A stretch of DNA of 64,000 bases from Lepas anatifera (taxonomy: Eukaryota; Arthropoda; Thecostraca; Lepadidae), in the NCBI GenBank assembly GCA_034440635.1, contig JAOTON010001583.1, positions 1,426,001-1,490,000 on the forward strand, read 5' to 3'. Position 1 is the stretch's first letter. Each line of letters begins with the position of its first letter. Shown here one piece after another: positions 55,124 to 64,000 of the stretch. Both the position numbers and the translations under genes were made by a program. The notes below the pieces were generated by a model, which worked only from the letters and a program-made list of their open reading frames with translations, was not told where the DNA came from and did not search any database.

Positions 55124-55648
55124 TCAATTTTCGCTCCACTTGCGGAGATCAATTTCAGGGAGTTTGCAGCAACATTTCATGGCGTTGTCAGGACTAGCTG
55201 TGAGAAAGGCGAGTGGCTGAATCTTGGTGATGCCGTCCACGTTATCACAGAGAACGCGGGCCCAGCTGCTGCGTCGAATCTGCTTCAGCTGTTTCTTCCG
55301 CAGTTTCCATGGCCGATCGCTGCCGCCCAAGTCGTGGAAGAAGTTGTCGCCATGACGGAGCCGTATGAACTGGTCTCCGACAAGACCGTGGAAGGTCTTG
55401 CCGAGAGTAAGACCAGGTAGTCGGAACTCCAGAATTCCTCCAATGAACAGGTCGACATCGTCAACGCTGGCGTACACACTCTGGAGTGCGTCAACAGCGT
55501 CGTCGGGCATGTCGGTGCGCAGGTCGTCCCAGGAGTTGGCTCTAGCGCTGCCGGTGGCGACTCGAGCGTCGTTGTACCTGACCAGGCCATGGTCACGTCC
55601 GCGTTGGATGTTAATAGAAACGAGGTCCAGACCAAACTCAGCATCACC
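55124..55648 (-). CDS. Animal haem peroxidase, last exon
   Basis: The exon starts after the acceptor TTTTTTCAG (55649-55657 side) and runs to a TGA at 55124-55126, about 174 codons. It shows the family blocks FGLDLVSINIQRGRDHGL (the Asn-Ile-Gln-Arg-Gly-Arg-Asp-His-Gly signature near the haem), YNDAR, VDDVDLFIGGILE and GDQFIRLRHGDNFF. A Cys-containing tail follows (CDN, MKCCCKLPEI). Animal haem peroxidases of this type (peroxidasin and related secreted enzymes) use hydrogen peroxide to oxidise halide or tyrosine and cross-link extracellular proteins. The exon looks intact. It joins in phase 0 to the exon at 56892-57219. Confidence 0.9.
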   Translation of the reverse strand, partial: GDAEFGLDLVSINIQRGRDHGLVRYNDARVATGSARANSWDDLRTDMPDDAVDALQSVYASVDDVDLFIGGILEFRLPGLTLGKTFHGLVGDQFIRLRHGDNFFHDLGGSDRPWKLRKKQLKQIRRSSWARVLCDNVDGITKIQPLAFLTASPDNAMKCCCKLPEIDLRKWSEN

Positions 55649-56891
55649 CTGAAAAAAGTTGTTTCATAGGAAACAAACTGTGCTGTGTAGAGTGAAGCTG
55701 CTGGAAACGACTGTAATTTTCAGACTGTAAAACTATTGAGTCACCTCATTAGCGTGTGGTTTACGCAGAACTCCGTCTGAAAACTGTTGTAACGGGAAAC
55801 CGAAGTTTTGTGTTGTATCTTGAGTTATTCCGTGAGAAATTTATTACGAAAGAATTGCAGCAAACATGAACTATAAAATTTATTCACAATTGGTTGTCTT
55901 ATTGGAAAACAAAATCGGAAAGAGTGGCTCACGGGTAGGTTCTACCAGGATGCGTAACAGCCTTAAGCAACGAGGGTAGAAAAGTCGCCCATCCGAGGCA
56001 GGCTGGAGGTTGAAAAACACAAACGTCGGCATACTATTGACGTTTTCACCTGTTTTTATCCTGCCTTCATCGTTTTTATCACTCAGGGTTTTGTGGAAAG
56101 CGTTGGAAAATCAAGCAAATGATATCAGATAAATTGCAAGATAAATTGCATTATCTTTATTCTAATGACCGCTAACAATCCGTAACGTTGTATGATTTTA
56201 TTGGAGTAACGTCATATTAATTCTATATATAATTTCACTCTTTGTCTTCATTCTGGCCTCCAAAAACTAATGAAAAAGTCGAGTCTAGCTGAACTAGCTC
56301 AGTATGTTGATGTTGCATGAATCTTGGATGGTTTAGTGTTTTTTTACATGTTTTTGGATGGTGCAACGTTATTATTTAATGTTTTAGTATTTTTACCATC
56401 ACTTCTGGATGGTACCGCGACAGCTATCAGATACCTCACTAGACAGAAACCGCTCAGTGCTGAATATCTCCATTAAGGCCGCATTTACTCCAGATTCCGA
56501 AATGTTGGTCTCCGGAGAACTCCTACACTGTCTAGCACAAAATTGCTTATACTCATTAATGGGCATTGCTTTTGTTTTCAAATGCATAATGGCACCGAAA
56601 CCTGTAGTAAAAGTGACTGTTTCATGATTTTGTTCATCAGAGGCGGCCAAGTGGCAGAATCTAACCAGCCATGCAGACCAGTGTACACAAACCAAAAACC
56701 AATAAACTCCATAAAGTTAAGACCTGAGTCTGCGGCACAACATGGTGACGTTACTATTTTCAGGCGTTACAGTGAAAATATATTTTCTATTCATTTGGCT
56801 CAATTATTGATACTTTCATTTAAGCCCAAGTCATCCTCTGAACATCAAACAACCTCACTCGAAATAAACTGGAAGTAAAAACCTTACTTAC
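55649..56891 (-). other. Peroxidase intron
   Basis: The 1243 bp between donor CAG|GTAAGTAAGG (56892/56891) and acceptor TTTTTTCAG|G (55649/55648) keep the frame in phase 0. No other gene is seen inside. Confidence 0.85.
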
Positions 56892-57219
56892 CTGGAACAT
56901 GTGCCTTGTGACGTCCTCTGGGAAGGCTCCATCAACTTTGGGCTGCTTCTGTGCTGCTAAGCCTCTGGCAAGCTGGTCGAATGTCCTGGTCGAGTAAAGC
57001 AAGTCAGGATTAAAGAAGACATCGCGTAAGTGCACGCTGGACTTAAGGGTGTAGCGCTTCTTGAAGAGCTTAATCACGCCCACTGCTTGACTGTGGCCAA
57101 AACGAAAGGCAGCTGTTGCAAACTCGTTTGTAATTGCCGGACTCAGTGTACTGACGTATTTAAAGGAGCGATCTTCTCCCTGTTCCATTTTCAGACCATT
57201 AGTGACCATAAAGCCCTCT
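56892..57219 (-). CDS. Animal haem peroxidase, penultimate exon, truncated
   Basis: It contains MVTNGL, LSPAITNEFATAAFRFGHS (the His of FGHS, codon 57093-57095, is the expected proximal haem ligand) and the helix-rich segment NPDLLYSTRTFDQLARGLAAQ, ending at a clear donor at 56891. Homology reaches to the very edge of the inverted arm at 57219/57220 and is then replaced by piggyBac-like sequence. The 5' part of this exon and all upstream exons, including the distal His region, are absent from the window. The locus is probably broken here, or the remainder lies beyond the right arm. Confidence 0.85.
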
Positions 57220-58004
57220 GTCCCCGATTTGGGGGAGGGTGGTGACGCCCATTGGCGGACGCAAGGGGGATAATCCGACCATGCCCCCAAAAGCGCTGGA
57301 GGGGGGCCAAACTATCTTTTGGCCGCCCCGAAAAACCGAAGAAATTTTTTGAAAAAGGTGTTTTCACTAGGTCTGTCGAGCAAAAAATATTCGGTTGCCC
57401 CAGGAGAACGATCATGTACTTAGAGAGGCAGCTTATACTAGATCTGTCGAGCACCCAAACCACACGTCCCAACACCCCCCCAGGAGGAGAGGCAGGCATG
57501 GGTTCTGCCCCCCAAACTCGGTTCTACGTCCGCCCCTGGTGACATCTACAGCCGGTGACGCCAATTTTTTGTGACAAACACGTTCCAGTGTACTCCAAAA
57601 CCCGTCCTGGGACGCCAAATCCTATCACAAAGAGCCAATTCTAGCTTGCTGGGAGTGGGGGGCGATGGAAAGTGTCATTTCAGGAGGTGCCACTGACTTT
57701 TAAGGAGGCGCTGTTGACTTTCGGGAGTACTAAGGGTCGATCAGGGTAGTACGTGTCCCCCTTTGCCCCCACTCGATCCAAATATGGGGTTAATCAGGGT
57801 GGAAGAAGAAAATGCGTGTAAAAGTCTAAATATGGGTTCGTGAAAGGACCGTTGGCAACAAATGTTGCCATGCAAAAAAACATATTAAAAGTCAAAATAA
57901 TTGTTTGAAACTTCACAGGTGCATTTCTTAGGCACCATGGGTCATACGATGTAATTTTCGTCCAAATCGGATGCCTCCTTATGCCTTGGTCCTTAATGGG
58001 TTAA
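57220..58004 (+). mobile_element. piggyBac-like element, truncated mirror copy
   Basis: It mirrors 51534-52318, cut at the duplication breakpoint at 57220. It includes the hAT-like MITE at 57250-57538 and the terminus GGTCCTTAATGGG before TTAA (58001-58004). No transposase coding sequence is included. Confidence 0.9.
57250..57538. mobile_element. hAT-like MITE, mirror copy
   Basis: It mirrors 52000-52288 with the same ends and the same flanking near-duplication. Confidence 0.65.
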
Positions 58005-58851
58005 CACGCGCATTGACGGGGGCGGGTACCCGCCCCCCTCGGGTTTTTCGGAGATAGCAGAAAAACGGCGGCGCGTAGCGCCGCCGTACTTGGTATACCT
58101 TTTCCCTCATCATTTTTACAACTTCTGTGAAAATTTTAAGGTTAGGTCATCTCAGGTCAGGTCACCAGTACAGGTCAAGTGACCTGACCTCAAAAAAAGT
58201 TTAAGATAGCATAAGTCGGAGCAGGGTGAACTTATCCGATTGAAACTTATATCACATAATGGCCCCACCGAGTTCTCTAACATATGTTCCGGTATTTTTA
58301 ATATCGATGACCTAAGGTCAGGTACGAGGCATGACCTCTCCATAGGAAATACATGGGAAAAATAGTTTTTACGGAATAACTCAGTAACGGATGGTGATAG
58401 AGCATTTATTTGAGCTGCATTAGACTCGCCTGGGCTTTGCAGTTCTAATGATATGCATTTTATATAATTTGACCCTGACCTGACCTCATGTCAGGTCAAA
58501 TCCTTGATTTGACCTAGCAAGGTCAAATTATATATCATTCGATTCGGCTTGCTAAGACGATTCATATAGTTCAAGTCGTTTTGCTCTATCTTAACTTGTT
58601 CAGATGTAATGCCCGAAAAACTGAATTTTACATGTTATCCCTATGACGGGCATGTTTTGACCTCTCGTGACCTTAAATGTGACCTGACAAAAAAATAGTT
58701 CAAATGTTTTCGATGGAGAAGTGGATGGGCAGCCCAATGCCGTTTACCGTTTTTCGCTACCTACCGTGGTTCTCGAGATCTTAGGGGGGGGCGGGTACCC
58801 GCCCCCCGTCAATGCGAAGGTGGCTCAGACCCCCGTCAATGCGCGTGTTAA
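58001..58851. mobile_element. TTAA hairpin element, family A, right-arm copy
   Basis: It mirrors 50689-51537, bounded by TTAA 58001-58004 and 58848-58851. It differs from the left-arm copy in the length of G/C runs beside the GGGTACCC palindromes. Confidence 0.9.
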
Positions 58852-61800
58852 GGCTGCTACGATTTATCCGAAACTAGGGAAAGTTTGTATTTATAGCACC
58901 GTTTTGCTCCACCTGAATGAATGTCACCCATGTTCCCATCTTTCACATATCACTGTAATGTTTACGTTTCAAAAACTAGTTATGCTAGTTCTATATCAGT
59001 TCTAATATATTTTTGGCCGTAAATAATGATTGAGCTACACGGTTTTAGGTGTTATTGACTGCATATTAGAGAATATGGGAGAAATTGCGATGCTGCTGGA
59101 TTCGGAGAGAACAGATTATCGTTGCCAGGCACGTTCAGGGGGGAATTTTTTATACTTTGGCTATATAACAGGTGACAGATCAGAAATGTTTGACAAGACA
59201 GCTGGACATTCTAAAAATATATGTTGTCCCCCTTAGGAGAAGGGATGAGCAGTACATCGGGGGCCATGTCCCCACTAACTCTCCAATGTTTTTACGCCTC
59301 TGTTTTTGTTTCAAACTACGTCCATATCTAAAGTAGCTTGTTATTGTAAATGCATATAATTTGCTTTATTCACTAGTTTGAAACGTGAGATATCTGCTAG
59401 TTTATCAAGAAAATGAGGAGAAATCGATCAATATCACTTAGCTTCCTAATGGTGACTTATTTTAGCTAAAAACGCTTCACGTTTTGTAGTATTCATTTCT
59501 GGCGCAAACCAAACAGGTTCAATCTGTCACAGTGTTACCAGCTCATACCCCGAATTGACGCCTTGCTAATTTGGAGACTTTTTATTGCTAACAGAGGGTG
59601 TAAGGCGCGGCGGTCACCTATCTGGGGCGGTTGCGCTGGGACGGGTGCCCAACGCTAGCGCCACCTTCAACGTATGCTGACTACCGCGGTAGGAGCGACT
59701 GGTTGTGCGATGTTGGCGGCGGTGCTGGATTTAGAGTATTAGTTAGGTCTTCACTGGAGTGGCAACCGTGCAGAGCAACAATCTGGCATCGCGAGTGTTC
59801 GCAGTTTGGGAACTGCGCAATTAGCACCGAACCATCGAGTGTTAGTGCTTATAAAAGGTAGTTCCCAGATCGGGGGTATGAAAATGGTATAAACTGCGGA
59901 TTGAATGCCGAAAGTGTTAATTTCTTGAATATTGAATACGTTTTTTGATCGGATAGATAGGGATTGTGACGGGAAGTTGACGATTTTCGGACGTGGATAG
60001 CGGCAGACGCGTGGTCGTCGTCGGTGCCTTTCTGGCTCAGGATTTTCTTTCTGGCTAAACCGTGAACGAGAGCCCACGTGTCGCTTCTGACCGTGAGTAG
60101 TAATATATTTGGCTGATTGTTCGCCTGAAATCTGGTTTCAATTTAACTCGATGATATCTTTCTCAAATCGTATGTGCGTTCTATGCCATTTTGGTCTTGG
60201 TTACGCTTAAACTGCGGTGTATTAGCGGCTTGCCTTTTTGTCTGCATGTACAGGCCACCCCACGTGATGTCGGGCCCGATCTCGAGTGCCCTGAGATAGG
60301 GCTCGCTGCCAGTCCCGGTCATACAGAACCGTGGCCGTAGCGAGGAGTGATCGTAGGTACGGATTTTCGTCAGCGGTTTAAACATGTGATAATATTTGAC
60401 TGAAACACACCTATGAACAGTATTTTGAACTAATTATTTAACGTATTTTGAACTTGAACTCGAATTGTCGACTGATTATACTTTAATATAGGGTTTATAC
60501 CAGTAGGGTCATCCAGAAGCCTTCTGTGTTACTGGGCCGTTATCGGCATTTGCTCGGCCGTCATCGGCGCCTGTTTAACCTGGCCGTCATCGGCGCGTAA
60601 TGGCCCTCATCGACAGAGTGTGACGCGTGGTTGTTTCCGCAAGTTAACCACCTCAACGTGAGTACCAGGGGCCTTTGTGCCTGTCGGGCGTTATCACCAA
60701 TAAACCACTGAGGGGAGTAGACTTCTTTCGGACGTCGGAGCGGCGGCCGACTACAGAGGGAAAACAAAAAAAAATAGGCTTATGAACCATTTTTCGCCTA
60801 AGACAAGGTCGAGCAATGTTTTTTTCAACAAGTTCCAGCATTGATTGCCCCTAAAATCCCCGCATCTGGAATTGCACCAGGGTGCCACAGTCATTTTAAC
60901 GTAATTCAACGCGAAAAGTAAAACAAAAACTGAACAACAGAAATAACCTGACGCGATTTTCATAACATATCGTTAGATGTGCAGTCTTTCAGTGATTTCT
61001 AAGATAATGTTTTTTTTGGATTGTGAGAGTTTTCTGAGTGCAATCCCCAACATTTAAGTATGGCTGTACTTCTTTCGGTTACAGGAAATGCTTTGGAGGG
61101 ATGTTTTTCATCTTCAGGAAAGTACACTTAAACGATCCTGAATATTCTTGCGATCGTTTTTGGTGATAACGCTGTACTTAAAAAGAACAGCCGCTGTGCC
61201 TAAAACCCAGGGCCTGTGGCTCTGGAGGCAGATGCTCTACCACTTAGTGACGCGTCTCCGATATAATTTATGGTTAAAATGTGAATTGTCCCAACTAATC
61301 TGTTGTGTGACGAGCTGATTAGAAAGATCCTCTGGACTATCTCGAAAAAATGCATAAAATGTATGCGATAAGCACTCGAACATTCGAAATGGCAACAAAC
61401 ACATTCAGTGCGAGTTCTTTATTGATACAGCGGAGAAGACAGATGCGCGGTTTTCATGCTGGCACACGAGTGGTAAATATGAAAATCCATGGGATCGCTG
61501 CTAGTGAACACCTTGTTCGGCGGCAACATCAGCGTGCAGGCGGACGGACGAGGACGTTCCAAGCGCCTGCAGGCAGGTGGTGCTGGTGCTGCTGCCAACA
61601 TCTCACCAGGGATCACCTCGGCACACAGACGGACGACACTTCAGTTATACTCATTCACTGGTCAACATGATGGGCCTCAGGCCCGCCAAGAATCTATCTC
61701 GTCTCCGGTTCGGTGTATTGTCGACCTGAAAAAAACAGGAAGTCGATAACGGTCACAACCACAAAATGCACATATGTAAAAACAAGCACATTCGTACTGT

Positions 61801-62640
61801 TCGTGCTCTCAAAAACACTTGCACAAAACCTGCTCTGAACTCCAAACTGTTTTACACAATTCAACACTTCTGATATCAGACCAGTTGCGATTCTGCACAC
61901 CGGTCATATGAGGTCAAATATCCGGTGGCAACTAAATACTCGCACAAATGTTTGAGCCTCAATTGATTCTCCTTATAGCTACGTTTTTGGAATTGATAGT
62001 ATGCGTAAGCTGCAGGTGCCCTGGTAAAATGTCCAGTTCCGTTGAAGCTCACGCGGGGTCATCTTGTGCTACCCCGCTCTTCACGATGTGGAAGCCAGCC
62101 TCACTGGTAATGTATCAAGTGCATGTCTCGTGGCGTCCAACGTTTTGTGTCTATACCTATAAATACAAAATAACAAATCCACATTGAAGTTTGTGCCAAT
62201 GCTTAGTTACCTCCCTGATGTAATAAAACAAACATATTTCTGAAAGAAAAGCTGATGGCTCACAGTTTATCCAGTTCATTCTACTCTAAATAACGGCTCG
62301 AAATGTTGCCGCGATTAGTATGAGTGATTGGATGATTATAGAGTGCACACTCGGCGAGTCTGAAAATTCGCATGTAATGGCTATTTTTATCATGCCACAG
62401 AAGCACTTCAGAGTCCACGCTGAGCTGCACAAATCTTATCCGGACTTGAAATGTACCAATGTACTGAGTTGTAAGGAAGGCTGTATCGGGTGTAAGATTC
62501 GGATGATGCGCCTATGCATCTGAATCCACAATGCTTATGGAGCAATGTCAGACATTTTACACAGTGTATGTGCATGCCATACCTCCAGCACGTTCAGAAT
62601 ACTCACATCATGCGGGAAGTTCGGTGACAAGATCGCCTGT
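58852..62640. other. Mirror of the region downstream of the long gene
   Basis: It contains the mirrored TATA-like site (59848-59858, plus strand), the tRNA-like sequence (about 61188-61259) and the AATAAA (minus strand, near 61418). No gene with a recognisable domain is seen. Confidence 0.45.
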
Positions 62641-64000
62641 TTAGTAGACGAGCCTGGAGCCCTTCGCATACTGGGTCTGCAGAACTCGGTAGTTGCTTCT
62701 GCAGAGCTGGAAGTAATCGGGCGCTGCCTGGTACAGATCGACGATGTTGGTCAGCCTGTGCTTGAAGAAGGAGGGAGCGATGTTGTTGACGAAGCTGTTG
62801 AAGAGGACACCGTGAGTGAGCGCCGACTGGAGGTGGTACCGGCTGAAGTGGCTGAGCGTTGATAAGGCGTAAGAGCCGAAGAGGCTGTCGTAGATGTAGT
62901 TCTGCAATCGGGCGGGATACGTGGTGAATATGGCCGGCAGGCGGTGCGTTTTGACCAGGGCCTGCGTCACCTGTGCGTACTCTGGTCCCTTGAGGTGGAA
63001 GGAGAACCCATGCACGTACGGTCGGTTTCTGATGTAGCTGATGAACTGGGCGAGTGCATTAGAGGGCGCCACCTGTCGCAGCTCTGGAGACGTTGTGAAG
63101 TAGTTGGTGAGAATCTGACTGGTGAATGTGGGCAACAGTCTCAGCCCTGTCGCCTTCACCAGTTGTGTGTTGAAGGGGATGAGCAGCTGGGGCGTCAGCG
63201 CTAACGCCCCGGTAGGAAGTTTCACGTCGAGCTCGGGCGCCAATCGGCCCTCTACCAGCTCATCCACGATTAGATTCACATCCTGGTCCAGGATGAAGGG
63301 GTTGTAAGAGGCACCAGTAATGAGGGGCTGCTGAATTTTCACCAGCCTTTGCACGGATCTCGTGAACAGGTCAGGGAACGCTGGCGTCACCAAGGAGCTA
63401 GGAACACGCAAGTAGTTCAAGCTGAACCCGAGGAGACCTTGGAGATCCTGAACAGCGTAGATTTGATCGAAAAGACGGCTAGAAATTGGCTTCAAGATGT
63501 CTGCAATACTCTTAATCACATTAGGAGCAACAGTAACCAACGGCTTTGTCAGACCGAATGTAAGTGCTTTCGCAATAGCGTCGGTACTCCTCAGGTCTAC
63601 GCCTTCAAGAATCTTCCCGGCTTCTTTAGAAGCAAGTATAGTGGCTAGCCCGTGGTAGGAGAAAGGTCCGTAGACTCCTCGGAGGCCGGAGAGCACAGAG
63701 GTCACCTGCAGCGGATTCAGCGTGGTGGAGCCGAACGTGAGAGGAGCTGCCAGCAGACCGCTACCAACAAGCTGCGGGTAGTACTGCAGACTGTAGTCCA
63801 AGAAGCTCGCTGGAGCGAAGGCGCTGTTGACGCCATAGTAGGCCCGTAGAGTAGCTGGGACTACGCTGGAGATGAGAGGTTTCGGAAGGACCGTGTAGCC
63901 GCGACTTGCCAGAACAAGAGACTCCAAACCGAACGCCAGCCGAGCTGCTGGCAGTGTGAAGGCGCTGTCCTGGACAAAGCTTGGAATAGATGCAGCGCTG
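62641..64000 (-). CDS. Long Leu/Pro-rich protein, second copy, cut by window end
   Basis: The last 453 codons of the 980-codon frame at 43954-46896 recur in inverted orientation, open from the window edge to the TAA/stop at 62641-62643. I see one amino acid difference in the compared part (SIADILK instead of SIAEILK). Whether the N-terminal half and the promoter were also copied cannot be seen. If complete, the two copies would lie head to head in opposite directions with tails facing each other. Confidence 0.8.
   Translation of the reverse strand, partial: SAASIPSFVQDSAFTLPAARLAFGLESLVLASRGYTVLPKPLISSVVPATLRAYYGVNSAFAPASFLDYSLQYYPQLVGSGLLAAPLTFGSTTLNPLQVTSVLSGLRGVYGPFSYHGLATILASKEAGKILEGVDLRSTDAIAKALTFGLTKPLVTVAPNVIKSIADILKPISSRLFDQIYAVQDLQGLLGFSLNYLRVPSSLVTPAFPDLFTRSVQRLVKIQQPLITGASYNPFILDQDVNLIVDELVEGRLAPELDVKLPTGALALTPQLLIPFNTQLVKATGLRLLPTFTSQILTNYFTTSPELRQVAPSNALAQFISYIRNRPYVHGFSFHLKGPEYAQVTQALVKTHRLPAIFTTYPARLQNYIYDSLFGSYALSTLSHFSRYHLQSALTHGVLFNSFVNNIAPSFFKHRLTNIVDLYQAAPDYFQLCRSNYRVLQTQYAKGSRLVY

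Larger units (their letters stand above)
57220..64000 (-). repeat. Right arm of the large inverted duplication
   Basis: It is the reverse complement of 45537-52318 and continues past the window end. Everything in the left arm recurs here in mirror order: the piggyBac 5' part with its hAT-like MITE, the family A TTAA element, the tRNA-like sequence and the 3' half of the long gene. Confidence 0.95.

Overview
The window is a stretch of a repeat-rich animal nuclear genome, most likely an arthropod. The signs are intron-containing genes with canonical splice sites, BEL/Pao and Ty3/gypsy LTR retrotransposons, non-LTR retrotransposons, a piggyBac-type transposon, hAT-like elements, a tRNA-derived SINE and minisatellites. 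The one long intact gene resembles the hydrophobic, leucine-rich 100 kDa class of barnacle cement proteins. A barnacle is therefore the best guess, but that rests on protein character recalled without a search.

Layout. 1-13927 is one decayed BEL/Pao element. It is interrupted by two TTAA-flanked hairpin elements placed back to back (5864-7743) and by a 5.1 kb Ty3/gypsy element (7870-12966) with 367 bp LTRs and a 5 bp target duplication. 14598-22208 is a 7.6 kb hAT-like element (8 bp target duplication) filled with minisatellite; it also holds one TTAA hairpin element inserted into another copy of its own kind. 22940-31800 holds dispersed repeats, LINE fragments and two more TTAA elements. 33101-36338 holds two LINE pieces facing each other. 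36339-41575 is a second hAT-like, minisatellite-filled element. 42274-43460 is a fourth type of hairpin element.

43954-46896 is the only convincing intact protein-coding gene. The segment 45537-52318, with the gene's 3' half, is present again in inverted orientation at 57220-64000, where it runs off the window. Between the arms lie the rest of a piggyBac-like element with a dead transposase and the last two visible exons of an animal haem peroxidase (minus strand), whose upstream part is cut exactly at the duplication breakpoint.

The most distinctive signal is a superfamily of TTAA-bounded elements without transposase. Each carries dense AGGTCA/TGACCT half-sites (the nuclear-receptor core motif), a GC-rich internal palindrome, one end with a doubled terminal repeat, and a subterminal palindrome whose sequence changes between families while its shape is kept at both ends. 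Copies occur throughout the window, often next to one another or nested.
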